A stretch of DNA of 64,000 bases from an uncultured Eubacteriales bacterium (GCA_902765395.1 CACWZP010000001.1:62001-126000); one strand, 5' to 3'. Shown: positions 16,559 to 27,369, numbered from the stretch's first letter. The notes: generated from the sequence alone by a model not told the origin. Translations and numbers: made by a program.

Positions 16559-16712
16559 GGCAGCGATCCCGACGCGAGCGGGCAATCCTGCGGAGGTGTG
16601 TTTGGAATCGGTTCAGTAACGGGGAACATGGTTGATTGAACAAGGCGGCGACATGACCGCTTGTTTTCTGACGCCATGGCGCGGTGCTGAACGAGTCCGG
16701 GCACTTTTTCTA
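16559..16712 (+). ncRNA. Candidate structured RNA (possible 6S-like RNA or leader)
   Basis: No open reading frame explains this GC-rich transcript start. GGAATCGGTTCAG (about 16602) can pair with CTGAACGAGTCC (about 16688). Inside that arm lie hairpins AACAAGGCGG/CCGCTTGTT and CGCCATGGCG, and the segment ends in GGGCAC followed by a T-run and a second T-run. The size (about 150 nt), nested stems and perfect promoter fit an abundant small RNA such as 6S. The assignment rests on appearance only, and it could instead be an attenuating leader of the next gene. Confidence 0.4.
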
Positions 16713-16787
16713 TGCCTTTTTTCATCATCTTTGCCGCATTCCCCGAAGCCCCGTTCATGTCCAACAGATTGAACGAGGGGGATTCCC

Positions 16788-18752
16788 GTGACACAGGATT
16801 GGATCACTTTGGGTTTTGACCAGATCATCGAACAATTGAAGGAACAGGCCGTCTCCGGGGCCGCCCGGCGCAAGCTGGCGGACACCGCGCCGATCATGAA
16901 CGAGGGGCTCTGTCTGGCCCGCATGGCGCAGACCACCGCCGCGCGGCAGGTGCTGGACGCTGCGGGCGCGCCGCCGCTGGGCGAGACGGACGCCACGGAG
17001 CAGGGGCTGGACGAGGTCTGTCGGGGCGGCATGCTGCTGCCCGCCCAGCTGAGCGCCGCGGCGCGGTTCTGCGTGGCCGTGCGCCGCATGAAGCGATACC
17101 TGCGCGCCGCAGAGGTCGTCAGCGCGGGCATCGCGTCGTGGCGGACGGAGCTGCCCAACCTGGAAGGGCTGGAACAGGCCATCGACGGGGCGATCCGGGA
17201 GGACGCCATACTGGACGACGCCTCGCCCGAGCTGCGCGACCTGCGCCGCCGGCGCGAGCGCGCGGAGCAGGAGATCCGTGAAAAGCTGAACCACGTGCTC
17301 CGGCATCATCAAAGCCAGCTGTCGGACGGCTACGTCACCCAGCGGGGCGGGGTGTATGTCCTGCCGGTGCAAAAGCGCTTCCAAGGCGCGTTTCCCGGCC
17401 GGGTGATCGACACCTCCGCCAGGGGCAGCACCGTGTTCATGGAGCCCACGGCGGTGAGCGCGCTGTGCCAGGCGCTGGAGGCGCTGCTGATCGACATCGA
17501 CGCGGAGGAGCGGCGCGTGCTGTGGGCGCTCAGCGACCGCGTGGCCGACGAGGCGGAGCCGCTGCGCCGCGCGATGCGCGCCATGGCGGACCTGGACGCG
17601 CTGTTCGCCCGTGCAAAGCTGAGCGCGGCCATGGGCGCGCGCCCGGTGGCGCTGACCGCCCAGCGCAGGCTGCGGCTGGTGAAGGCGAGGCACCCCCTGC
17701 TGGAGAGGGACAGCTGCGTGCCGCTGGACATCGAGCTGGCCGCGCCGGATTCGGGCATCGCGGTGACCGGGCCGAACACCGGCGGGAAGACCGTGTGTTT
17801 AAAGACGGTGGGCCTTTTGACCCTGATGGCCCAGAGCGGGCTGCACATCCCCTGCGGGGAGGGCTCTGTCGTGGGCATGATGGACGCCGTGCTGTGCGAC
17901 ATCGGCGACAGCCAGAGCATCAGCCAGAACCTGTCCACCTTCTCCGGCCACATGACCAACGTCATTCGCATACTGGGTCAGTGCAGCCGGGACAGCCTGG
18001 TGCTGCTGGACGAGCTGGGCAGCGGCACGGACCCCGCGGAGGGCTCCGCTTTGGCGGCGGCCATCCTGGAGGAGCTGCTGCGCCGGGGCTGCTTCTTCCT
18101 GGTGACTACCCACGACCCGAAGATCAAGCAGTGGGCGGAGCAGACCCCGCGCGTGGTCTCGGCGCGGATGGCCTTCGACAGGGTCTCGCTGAAGCCGCTG
18201 TACCGGCTGGAGCTGGGAAAGAGCGGCGAGAGCTGCGCCATAGATATCGCCGCCCGCCTGGGCATGGACGCCGTTCTGCTTTCGCGGGCGCGGCAGATCG
18301 TGGAGGGCCGCGGCGACGGGCCCGTGGAGCTGCCTCTGCCGGGGGCGCTGCCTCTGCCGGGGGCGCTGCCTCTGCCGGGGGCGCCCGCAGGAGGGACGCC
18401 CGCCGGACATCCCGCCAGCCGGCTCAAGCGCCTGCCCGCACAGGCGGAAAACCGCGTGCGGCGCTTCAGTGTGGGCGACAGCGTGGCGCTGCTGCCGGAG
18501 CGCAGGCGGGCCATCGTCTATCGTCCCGCGGACGACGAGGGCAACGTGGTGATCCAGCTTCGCGGGCAAAAGCTGACCGTGCGCCACAACCGGCTGGAGC
18601 TGTTGGTTCCGGCGGAACAGCTGTACCCGGAAGACTACGACTTTTCCATCGTGTTCGACACCGTGGCCAACCGCAAGGCCGCCCACACGATGGCACGCAA
18701 GCACGACCCCAACGCGGTGGTCGTGGTGAAGGAGGGAACGCGGGATGAATGA
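16788..18752 (+). CDS. MutS2-like ATPase lacking the Smr nuclease domain
   Basis: MutS-family ATPase of 654 aa. MutS2 acts on recombination intermediates and collided ribosomes. The core has a MutS III-like helical region, a clamp (REKLNHVLRHHQSQL), Walker A GPNTGGKTVCLKTVGLL, the SQSISQNLSTFSGHM motif, Walker B VLLDELGSGTDPAEG and H-loop TTHD. MutS2 proteins are usually near 780 aa and end in an Smr endonuclease domain. Here the C-terminus has only a KOW-like beta segment, so nuclease activity is not expected. Three in-frame 18-nt tandem copies (18333-18386) encode LPLPGA repeats in the linker. GTG start after GAGGGGG. Confidence 0.85.
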   Translation: MTQDWITLGFDQIIEQLKEQAVSGAARRKLADTAPIMNEGLCLARMAQTTAARQVLDAAGAPPLGETDATEQGLDEVCRGGMLLPAQLSAAARFCVAVRRMKRYLRAAEVVSAGIASWRTELPNLEGLEQAIDGAIREDAILDDASPELRDLRRRRERAEQEIREKLNHVLRHHQSQLSDGYVTQRGGVYVLPVQKRFQGAFPGRVIDTSARGSTVFMEPTAVSALCQALEALLIDIDAEERRVLWALSDRVADEAEPLRRAMRAMADLDALFARAKLSAAMGARPVALTAQRRLRLVKARHPLLERDSCVPLDIELAAPDSGIAVTGPNTGGKTVCLKTVGLLTLMAQSGLHIPCGEGSVVGMMDAVLCDIGDSQSISQNLSTFSGHMTNVIRILGQCSRDSLVLLDELGSGTDPAEGSALAAAILEELLRRGCFFLVTTHDPKIKQWAEQTPRVVSARMAFDRVSLKPLYRLELGKSGESCAIDIAARLGMDAVLLSRARQIVEGRGDGPVELPLPGALPLPGALPLPGAPAGGTPAGHPASRLKRLPAQAENRVRRFSVGDSVALLPERRRAIVYRPADDEGNVVIQLRGQKLTVRHNRLELLVPAEQLYPEDYDFSIVFDTVANRKAAHTMARKHDPNAVVVVKEGTRDE

Positions 18753-19494
18753 CACGGACAGGTGCGCGCGCTACAGCGCTTATTTCACGAAGGACTGGAT
18801 GATGGGGCCGAATTCCATCCGGCTGCTGGACGAGCTGCTGCGCCGGGCGCCTGCGGACGCCTGGTTTGACCGCGCGCTGGATTTGGGCTGCGGCCCGGCC
18901 GTGACTTCCATCTTTCTGGCGAAGGAGACGCCCGCGAAGGCCGTGTTCGCCTTCGACCTGTGGGTCTCCGCGTCGGAGAATTACGAGCGGATCCGCCGGG
19001 ATGGCCTCGGGGAGAGGATCGTCCCGATCCATGGCGACGCGATGGACATGCCCTTTGCCCGCGGTTATTTCGACGCGATCGTCAGCGTGGACGCCTACCA
19101 CTACTTCGGCGGCAAGCCGGGCGTGTTTTCGCGAAAGGTGCTGCCCTTTGTTCGGGAGGGCGGCCATGTGATGATCGCGATCCCCGGCCTGCGCCGGGAG
19201 CCGGAGGGCGCGATGGGCGCACTGCTTGGGGAATGGTGCGAGGGAGATAACGCGACGCTGTTCCATACCGCCGACTGGTGGCGCGCGCTGCTTATGGCGG
19301 AGTGCGGGGATCGGTGCGACGTGGCCGTGCAGGAGGCCGAGTGCTTTGACGCGGCCTGGAGGGATTGGTTCGCGTCGGGCCATGAGTTCGCCCTCCGGGA
19401 CAGGGCGTATCTGGAAAGGGGCCTGGACCGCATCCTGAATTTCGTGCTGATCTGCATCCGCAGGAAAATTCCAGATCAATCCCTTGACAAATAG
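18745..19494 (+). CDS. Class I SAM-dependent methyltransferase
   Basis: 249 aa with a Rossmann methyltransferase core: motif I ALDLGCGPAVTSIFLAKE, motif II acidic AFDLWVSA, HGDAMDMPF and FDAIVSVDAYHYFGG. It resembles small-molecule or ubiquinone/menaquinone-type methyltransferases; the substrate is unknown. The start overlaps the MutS2-like stop by 8 nt (GGATGAATGA), so the two are co-translated. The csoR promoter begins inside its last codons. Confidence 0.85.
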   Translation: MNDTDRCARYSAYFTKDWMMGPNSIRLLDELLRRAPADAWFDRALDLGCGPAVTSIFLAKETPAKAVFAFDLWVSASENYERIRRDGLGERIVPIHGDAMDMPFARGYFDAIVSVDAYHYFGGKPGVFSRKVLPFVREGGHVMIAIPGLRREPEGAMGALLGEWCEGDNATLFHTADWWRALLMAECGDRCDVAVQEAECFDAAWRDWFASGHEFALRDRAYLERGLDRILNFVLICIRRKIPDQSLDK

Positions 19495-19540
19495 CCCCCG
19501 GGGGTATATAATACCATCCGCAAGATACCCATGGGGGTAT
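19484..19540 (+). promoter_or_regulatory. csoR-copA promoter with two CsoR-type operators
   Basis: TTGACA (19484-19489), 17-nt spacer, TATAAT (19507-19512). The spacer is filled by the G/C-rich palindrome TAGCCCCCGGGGGTA (19492-19506). A second site, ATACCCATGGGGGTAT (19525-19540), lies over the start of transcription. Both match the known pattern of CsoR operators (TACCC...GGGTA), so copper-relieved autorepression is the likely control. Confidence 0.88.
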
Positions 19541-19558
19541 TCGATGAGGAGCGATACC

Positions 19559-19870
19559 ATGAATCACGAGCATGAAAACTGCCCCGCCTGCCACCAGCGC
19601 CACACGCCCCGCGGCGACGCGGAGCTGAAGCAGCTGAAGAACCGGCTGAACCGCATGGTCGGCCAGCTGAACGGCATCGGCAGGATGCTGGATGAAAACC
19701 GCTACTGCGGGGACATTCTGATTCAGATCAGCGCCGTGGAGCGAGCCCTGCAAAACTTCGGCTACCAGGTGCTCCAGAGCCACATGGAGGCCTGCGTGGC
19801 GGAGGAGCTCCGCGCGGGCAACACCGAAATCATCGGCGAGACCGTGGAACTGATGAAGAGGCTGAAATGA
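19559..19870 (+). CDS. csoR: Copper-sensing transcriptional repressor CsoR
   Basis: All-helical DNA-binding repressor (DUF156) that releases its operator on binding Cu(I). 103 aa. The Cys-His-Cys site is visible: Cys in NRYCGDILIQ, then His and Cys in QSHMEAC. The helix LKNRLNRMVGQLNGIGRMLDE is conserved. An N-terminal tail MNHEHENCPACHQRHTP adds two Cys and several His outside the usual site, perhaps extra metal ligands. AGGAG precedes the ATG. The stop codon forms part of a repeat hairpin (next entry). Confidence 0.93.
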   Translation: MNHEHENCPACHQRHTPRGDAELKQLKNRLNRMVGQLNGIGRMLDENRYCGDILIQISAVERALQNFGYQVLQSHMEACVAEELRAGNTEIIGETVELMKRLK

Positions 19871-19903
19871 GCGCAAGGCGCTCAACCCTGTCTGCTGCCG
19901 CGC
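19868..19903 (+). repeat. 35-nt stop-codon hairpin repeat (R3), after csoR
   Basis: Begins in the csoR stop codon: TGAGCGC/GCGCTCA arms (19868-19884), then AACCC..CTGCTGCCGCGC. It matches the units after copA (22511-22651) and, on the minus strand, after the ZIP gene. Confidence 0.85.
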
Positions 19904-19981
19904 GGAAATGCCCCGCGCGCCGCGCCACAGGCGCAAGCGCGGCACGCGTGCGCGGCGCGAAATCTGAAACGAGGTAAATCC

Positions 19982-22510
<2,529 letters not shown>

Positions 22511-22513
<3 letters not shown>

Positions 22514-22651
22514 GCGCAGTGCGCTTAACCCCAATTGCTGCCGCGCAAGCGCGGTGCGCTCAACCCCGTTTGCTGCCGCGCAAGCGCAGTGCGCTTGACC
22601 CCGTTTGCTGCCGCGCAAGCGCAGTGCGCTTGACCCCATTTGCTGCCGCGC
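22511..22651 (+). repeat. Four tandem 35-nt R3 units after copA
   Basis: Units at 22512-22546, 22547-22581, 22582-22616 and 22617-22651, each AAGCGC(A/G)GTGCGCT(T/C) plus a conserved tail ACCCC..TTGCTGCCGCGC. The first hairpin, TAAGCGCA/TGCGCTTA, includes the copA stop codon (22511-22513). Confidence 0.92.
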
Positions 22652-22664
22652 GCACAGGCCATCC

Positions 22665-22691
22665 GGGCCGCCCGTCGATCATGGGCGGCCC
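22665..22691 (+). terminator. Hairpin after the copA repeats
   Basis: Perfect 9-bp arms GGGCCGCCC and GGGCGGCCC around a 9-nt loop. No strong T-run follows, so termination is uncertain. Confidence 0.5.
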
Positions 22692-22824
22692 GTCTGCGTG
22701 GGTGGAATGACGAACAAAAACGTGCGCCACAAATTCCAGCGCATGGGCTTGCGCTTGCGGGAATCCCAAAACCTCTCCGCTGTGACTGTGATGAAAATGA
22801 TGCAGGCGCAGCCTTTTCGCTTCC

Positions 22825-23562
22825 TCACGAAAAGCTGGTGAAGCGGTTGCCCCGCGTGACGCTGTCGGTGTGGATGTACACGTCCATACAGGTGACGCCG
22901 TCGCGTTCGTATTCGTGCTCGAAGCAGCCGAGGACGTCGTCCTTCGGCTTTTCACAGAACCCGTTGGCGCCCAGGTATTCCATGATGCGCTTGTAGGCGT
23001 TGGGGATGCGCTCAAACGGCGCCTGGAACGGATCGCGAATGGTGATCACCGCGTAATCCGCTTCCCGCTGGTTTGCGTATTCCACGCCCGGGCAGTCCGT
23101 CTCGAAGCTCTCCGGCAGCGCGTAGGCCGCCGCATATCCGCGCAGGCCGAAGCGGTTCTGCTGCTCGGGGGTGACATAGGGAAAGTCCCAGCCGATGAGC
23201 ATGGCGTTCGGCTGAGCCTCCAGCAAACCCGAGCGCCGTGCCCAGCGCTTCATGTGGTCGTTCACGTCCGCCTCGCAGTTGGGCGTTATCATCACATAGC
23301 GCGCCATCCGGAACGCGCCGAGCCGCCGGATGGAGACCTCCGAATAGATCGCGTCCCCTGCGTCCAGGTTTTCCCGAACCAGGGCGTCCAGCTTGCAGGC
23401 GAACAGCTCGCCCAGGACGACGAGCTTGTTCAGCTCCGGAACCACCTCGTCCGACTCCCATCTGGAAACCGTCTGGCGGGACACGGACATGATCTCCGCC
23501 AGCTGCTCCTGCGTGATCCGCTTCTGCTTTCTCAGGTATTGGATTTTCTTTCCCAGGCTCAT
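22825..23562 (-). CDS. XRE-type HTH regulator with effector-binding (GyrI-like) domain
   Basis: Transcription regulator of 245 aa. Residues 1-65 are an XRE helix-turn-helix (LGKKIQYLRKQKRITQEQLA, then SVSRQTVSRWES). Residues about 95-240 look like an AraC-effector-binding/GyrI-like ligand domain, with DFPYVTPEQQNRFGLRGYAA and a terminal FEHEYERDGVTCMDVYIH segment. The ATG at 23562 has AAAGGGG upstream. It is transcribed convergently to copA, and its 5' end faces the next HTH gene, suggesting shared control of the 23.6-23.8 kb gap. Target and ligand unknown. Confidence 0.85.
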   Translation of the reverse strand: MSLGKKIQYLRKQKRITQEQLAEIMSVSRQTVSRWESDEVVPELNKLVVLGELFACKLDALVRENLDAGDAIYSEVSIRRLGAFRMARYVMITPNCEADVNDHMKRWARRSGLLEAQPNAMLIGWDFPYVTPEQQNRFGLRGYAAAYALPESFETDCPGVEYANQREADYAVITIRDPFQAPFERIPNAYKRIMEYLGANGFCEKPKDDVLGCFEHEYERDGVTCMDVYIHTDSVTRGNRFTSFS

Positions 23563-23791
23563 AGAAATCCCCTTTCCGCTTGCGCGCTTGATGATGACTG
23601 TATTATCCCATGGATTCAGGCAAAAGGCCACCATCCCACAGGCGCGATTTTTGCGTGGAACGCCAACCGGCGGTTTACATCCCGGAATCAGTGTAAACCA
23701 TTTATCGCCTTCCTTCAAGCAGGCAACAGCCCGTTGCTTGCGCATTCTCATGTTATCGGTTATGATGTTTCCAACGAAAGGGGGATTCATC

Positions 23792-24559
23792 ATGGAGATC
23801 CGGGAGATACTGCGCGATCTGCGGGAAAAGAAGGGCCTGACCCAGGAGGAGCTGGCCGGGCGGGTGCTGGTGACGCGCCAGGCCGTCAGCCGCTGGGAGA
23901 CGGGGGAGACCCAGCCCAACACCGACACGCTGAAGCTGCTGTCGAAGGAATACGGCGTGTCCATCAACACGCTGCTGGGCGCGCCGCGGCAGCTGTATTG
24001 CCAGTGCTGCGGCATGCCGCTGACGGAGGACGGCGTCATCAGCCGCGAGGCCGACGGCGCGTTCAACGAGGACTACTGCAAGTGGTGCTATGCCGACGGC
24101 ACCTATATGTACAGCGACATGGACGAGCTGATCGAGGTCTGCGTCCAGAATATGGCGGGCGGGGACGTCACCGAGGCGCAGGCCCGCGCGCATTTGAAGC
24201 AGGTGCTGCCCACGCTGGATTACTGGAAGCGGTACGAGGAGCTCAGCGACGACGGCCAGTTCGAGGCGTTCAAGCAGCAGTTGATCCGGGAGATCAACGA
24301 CCTTCACATCGAGGGCCTGCCGAAGGTGGAAAAGCTGAACGCCCTCGTGGGAAGCTATGTGAACCTGGAGTATCCGCTGCCGGGCGGCGCGAAGGCGAAG
24401 TTCCTGAACGACGGGGCCACCTATCTGGGAAACCAGCTGGAATCGGCCTTTGGCGGCGACCGCTGCTTCGGCGTTCTGGCCAATATGGATTTCATACTGG
24501 TCTGCACCTATGGCAAGGACGGTGCCGACCCGGAGCTGGTCCTGTATAAGAAGCGGTGA
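23792..24559 (+). CDS. XRE-type HTH regulator with zinc-ribbon domain
   Basis: 255 aa. N-terminal HTH (REKKGLTQEELAGRVLVTRQ, AVSRWETGETQPN). Residues about 69-100 form a zinc ribbon, CQCCGMPL and YCKWCY, followed by a DM.E..E.C helical segment as in PF12674-type proteins. The C-terminus from about 165 is an unrelated alpha/beta segment of DUF3786/DUF-type appearance. AAAGGGGG precedes the ATG. Likely a redox- or metal-linked regulator, but this is inference. Confidence 0.82.
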   Translation: MEIREILRDLREKKGLTQEELAGRVLVTRQAVSRWETGETQPNTDTLKLLSKEYGVSINTLLGAPRQLYCQCCGMPLTEDGVISREADGAFNEDYCKWCYADGTYMYSDMDELIEVCVQNMAGGDVTEAQARAHLKQVLPTLDYWKRYEELSDDGQFEAFKQQLIREINDLHIEGLPKVEKLNALVGSYVNLEYPLPGGAKAKFLNDGATYLGNQLESAFGGDRCFGVLANMDFILVCTYGKDGADPELVLYKKR

Positions 24560-24612
24560 GCGCCCCGCGGCGGTTGAAGGGATCACAGCAACAGGCGGCA
24601 AGCGAATAACGA

Positions 24613-24652
24613 AGAAATCCCGCGCTGGAATCAGTGGCGCGGGATTTCGTGT
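24613..24652 (+). terminator. Terminator after the zinc-ribbon regulator
   Basis: Stem GAAATCCCGCGC/GCGCGGGATTTC with an 11-nt loop. Confidence 0.8.
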
Positions 24653-24660
24653 ACAGGAAA

Positions 24661-24727
24661 GCGGCAGCAAGTGGGGCCCGGGGCATTGCCCCGGCGGCAG
24701 CAAATGGGGTTGAGCGCCCTGCGCTCA
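24661..24727 (-). repeat. R3 units (two) after the ZIP gene, minus strand
   Basis: Read on the minus strand, TGAGCGC/GCGCTCA (24727 to 24711) starts in the ZIP stop codon (24725-24727), then AACCCCATTTGCTGCCGCC. A second, diverged unit follows with hairpin CGGGGC/GCCCCG and the same CACTTGCTGCCGC tail. Confidence 0.85.
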
Positions 24728-25507
24728 GCCCAGGGTACAGTCCAGCGCCATCATCACTGTGAAGCCCAGGGCGAACATGATCGTGCCCAGGTTGGAATGG
24801 GTGCCGGCGGCGGTCTCGGGGATCAGCTCCTCCACCACCACGTAGACCATGGCTCCGGCGGCGAAGGCCAGCATGTAGGGCAGCGCCGGGACGATCAGCG
24901 TGGACAGCCAGATGGTCAGCAGCGCGCCGATGGGCTCCACCGCGCCGGACAGCACGCCGTAGACGAAGGATTTTCTTGTGCTGGCGCCCTCCGCCCGCAG
25001 CGGCATGGAGATGATCGCGCCCTCCGGGAAGTTCTGGATGGCGATGCCCAGCGCCAGCGCCATGGCCCCCGCGGCCGAAATGCCCGCGTTGCCCTGCAAC
25101 AGCCCCGCGTAGACCACACCCACCGCCATGCCCTCCGGCAGGTTGTGGATCGTCACCGCCAGCACTAGCTTCGTGGTGCGCGCCAGGGCGCTGCGCGGGC
25201 CCTCCATCTCGCCCGTGCCCGCGTGCAGGTGGGGGATCGTCCGGTCCAAAAACAGCAGGAACAGCACGCCGATCCAGAAGCCCACCGCCGCGGGCACAAA
25301 GGCCCAGTGGCCCATCGACGCGGATTGCTCGATGGCCGGCAGCAGCAGGCTCCACACCGAGGCCGCCACCATCACCCCCGCCGCAAAGCCCGTCAGCGCC
25401 CGCTGCACCATCGGGTTCAGCTTGCCCCGCATGAAGAACACGCACCCCGCACCCAGCGACGTGCCGATAAAGGGGATCATTATGCCCCGTATCACTTCCA
25501 TGTTCAT
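24725..25507 (-). CDS. ZIP family divalent metal transporter
   Basis: Imports Zn(II) or a related divalent metal. 260 aa, about eight hydrophobic segments. Both signature helices are present: TIHNLPEGMAVG in TM4 and IAIQNFPEGAIISMP in TM5, giving the binuclear His/Asn/Glu metal site. A His-bearing loop (TIPHLHAGTGEMEG) lies between TM3 and TM4. ZupT-like in size. The ATG at 25507 (MNMEV) follows GGGAGG. Upstream lies a perfect 16-bp palindrome over the promoter. Confidence 0.9.
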   Translation of the reverse strand: MNMEVIRGIMIPFIGTSLGAGCVFFMRGKLNPMVQRALTGFAAGVMVAASVWSLLLPAIEQSASMGHWAFVPAAVGFWIGVLFLLFLDRTIPHLHAGTGEMEGPRSALARTTKLVLAVTIHNLPEGMAVGVVYAGLLQGNAGISAAGAMALALGIAIQNFPEGAIISMPLRAEGASTRKSFVYGVLSGAVEPIGALLTIWLSTLIVPALPYMLAFAAGAMVYVVVEELIPETAAGTHSNLGTIMFALGFTVMMALDCTLG

Positions 25508-25536
25508 ATTCAAACCTCCCTTGGTTCGATGACAAC

Positions 25537-25571
25537 AGTATAGCATGGCCATGTGGTTAGATATATCTAAC
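25537..25571 (-). promoter_or_regulatory. ZIP gene promoter with 16-bp palindromic operator
   Basis: Minus-strand -10 TATACT is at 25537-25542. The -35 region falls inside the perfect palindrome GTTAGATATATCTAAC (25556-25571). Its shape resembles DtxR/MntR-type boxes, which would make the gene metal-repressed; the regulator is not identified. Confidence 0.65.
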
Positions 25572-25675
25572 TTCTGTTAAATCATGTGAACTTTTTGGGG
25601 TATACTATGTGCACGGTAGGGGAAGAGTGAATGGCACTGCGGGATCAGCGGGTCGTCGCTGGAATTCATAATGAA

Positions 25676-25746
25676 CAGATCCTTCACTTCGTTCAGGATG
25701 ACGGCGTTTCGATTTCATGTCATCCTGAGCGCAGCAAAGGATCTGT
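25676..25746. repeat. R2 repeat copy 3
   Basis: Inverted halves CAGATCCTTCACTTCGTTCA...GGATGAC and GTCATCCTGAG...AAAGGATCTG, related to the copies near 7.75 and 8.24 kb. Confidence 0.8.
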
Positions 25747-25783
25747 AGGGTCCGATATCAGGCTGCATCGATGGAACGAGCGG

Positions 25784-26227
25784 CTACTTTTCCTTCTTTC
25801 TGAATATGAACAGCTTGCTGAACACGTAGTTCAGCACGATCACCAGTATGTTGGAAAACACCTTTACGCCCAGGCCCCACAGCGCCATGTGGTTGGGCGC
25901 GACGGCGGGGCCGAGCCTGTCCACGCCCAGCACCATGATGGCCTCGTCCAGAAGGCCCGTGCCCAGGCGGCAGGCCACGAAGCTGGTCAGCTCCTTCGCC
26001 GCCGCCGCGCCGCGGCTGTGGCTGTCGAACACCCAGCGCCGGTTGGTGACATAGGCCACCAGCACCGACAGCACCCAGGCGATGGCGTTGGCCACGCCGG
26101 TGGACAGCCCCGCGCGGGACAGCAGGGCATAGGACGCGATGTTCACCAGCGTGGTCACGCCCCCGAAGAACAGGTAGGCGATCTGCTCGCGGTACTTGAG
26201 GAAGAGGGATTTCAGCCTGTCCGTCAT
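25784..26227 (-). CDS. GtrA family membrane protein
   Basis: 147 aa with four hydrophobic segments in the GtrA pattern (YLFFGGVTTLVNIASYALL, WVLSVLVAYVTNRRWVF, VACRLGTGLLDEAIM, NILVIVLNYVFSKLFIFRKK). GtrA proteins are thought to help move lipid-linked sugars across the membrane. The start overlaps the stop of the amidohydrolase gene as ATGA (26224-26227), an odd pairing for function but a tight operon. No glycosyltransferase is adjacent. Confidence 0.85.
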   Translation of the reverse strand: MTDRLKSLFLKYREQIAYLFFGGVTTLVNIASYALLSRAGLSTGVANAIAWVLSVLVAYVTNRRWVFDSHSRGAAAAKELTSFVACRLGTGLLDEAIMVLGVDRLGPAVAPNHMALWGLGVKVFSNILVIVLNYVFSKLFIFRKKEK

Positions 26228-27369
26228 ACGGCGCGCTCCCCGTTCACATACACGCCCACGATCTTCGCCTGCATGTCGAACAGGCTGCCGTCGGTGAGTA
26301 CGATGTCGGCGTCCTTGCCCGCCTCCAGCGAGCCGACCCGGTCCTGCACGCCGATGTGGCGGGCGGGGTTCAGGGTGATGCAGCGCAGGGCGGCGGCCTC
26401 GCTCATGCCGCTGGCGATGGCCATGGCAGCGCAGAAGCGCAGGTGGCTCTGCTGGGTCACGGGGCTGTCGGTGATGATGGACACCCGGCAGCCGGCCCGG
26501 TTCAGGATCACCGGCGTCTCCCAGCTCTTGTTCTGCAGCTCGATCTTGCTGGGCTGGCCGAAGGTGGGCCCGATGGCCAGCGGCACGTCGGCCCTGACCA
26601 GCTCTTCCACGATCAGCGCGCCCTCCGTCACGTGCTCCAGCGTCAGCCGCACGCCGAACTCCCGGGCGATGCGGATGGCGGTGAGGATGTCGTTGGCCTG
26701 GTGGGCGTGGGCCTTCAGCGGGATCTCGCCCTTCAGCACCGGGATCAGCGCGTTCAGCTTCATGTCGAAGGCGGGTTTCTTCGAGGGGTCGTCCCCGGCG
26801 GCCTCCAGCTTCTCCATGTAGGCGCGGGCCTTGAACAGCGTCTCCCGCAGCAGTGCGGCGTTGCTCATGCGGCTGGAGATGCCCTTTTCCCTGTAGCAGC
26901 GCTTGGGGTTTTCCCCGAAGGCGCACTTCATGGCAGCCTCCTTCTTCAGGCACATGTCGTCGATGCAGCAGCCCACGGGCTTGAAGGCCGCGAAGGTGCC
27001 GCCCAGCACGTTGCTGCTGCCGGGGCCGGTGCACAGCGTGGTCACGCCGCCGCGCAGGGCGTCCCGCAGGGATTCGTCGAAGGGGTTGATGGCGTCGATG
27101 GCTCGCAGCTGGGGCGTCACCGGGTCGTTGTACTCGTTGTAGTCCTTGCCCTCGTAGCCCACGGCCCAGCCGTCCAGGCCGATGTGCCCGTGGGCCTCCA
27201 CCAGGCCCGGCCAGGCGTGCAGACCGGCGGCGTCGATGATCTCCATGCCCGCCGGGGCCGGCATGTCCGCCCCGATGGCGGCGATCCTGCCGCCGTCGAT
27301 CAGTATGTCGCCGGTGTACGCCGTGTCCTGCAGGGCGTCGTGGATGATTGCGTTTTTAATGAGTTTCAT
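26224..27369 (-). CDS. Metal-dependent amidohydrolase (imidazolonepropionase-like)
   Basis: Cytoplasmic hydrolase of the amidohydrolase superfamily, 381 aa. Metal ligands are visible: HGHIG (HxH, here in VEAHGHIGLDG), HAHQAND, EHVTEG and the late Asp in SIITDSPVTQQSH. The terminal DRVGSLEAGKDADIVLTDG is the typical beta-sandwich return. The bound carboxylated-Lys position is not clearly seen, suggesting the imidazolonepropionase/dipeptidase-like subset. The substrate is unknown. GGAG precedes the ATG. Driven by the minus-strand promoter in the 27.4 kb palindrome. Confidence 0.87.
   Translation of the reverse strand: MKLIKNAIIHDALQDTAYTGDILIDGGRIAAIGADMPAPAGMEIIDAAGLHAWPGLVEAHGHIGLDGWAVGYEGKDYNEYNDPVTPQLRAIDAINPFDESLRDALRGGVTTLCTGPGSSNVLGGTFAAFKPVGCCIDDMCLKKEAAMKCAFGENPKRCYREKGISSRMSNAALLRETLFKARAYMEKLEAAGDDPSKKPAFDMKLNALIPVLKGEIPLKAHAHQANDILTAIRIAREFGVRLTLEHVTEGALIVEELVRADVPLAIGPTFGQPSKIELQNKSWETPVILNRAGCRVSIITDSPVTQQSHLRFCAAMAIASGMSEAAALRCITLNPARHIGVQDRVGSLEAGKDADIVLTDGSLFDMQAKIVGVYVNGERAV

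Noticed and set aside
16654..16773. Short open frame inside the candidate RNA upstream of the MutS2-like gene
   Set aside because: No ribosome binding site, and its codons coincide with the predicted hairpins and T-runs.
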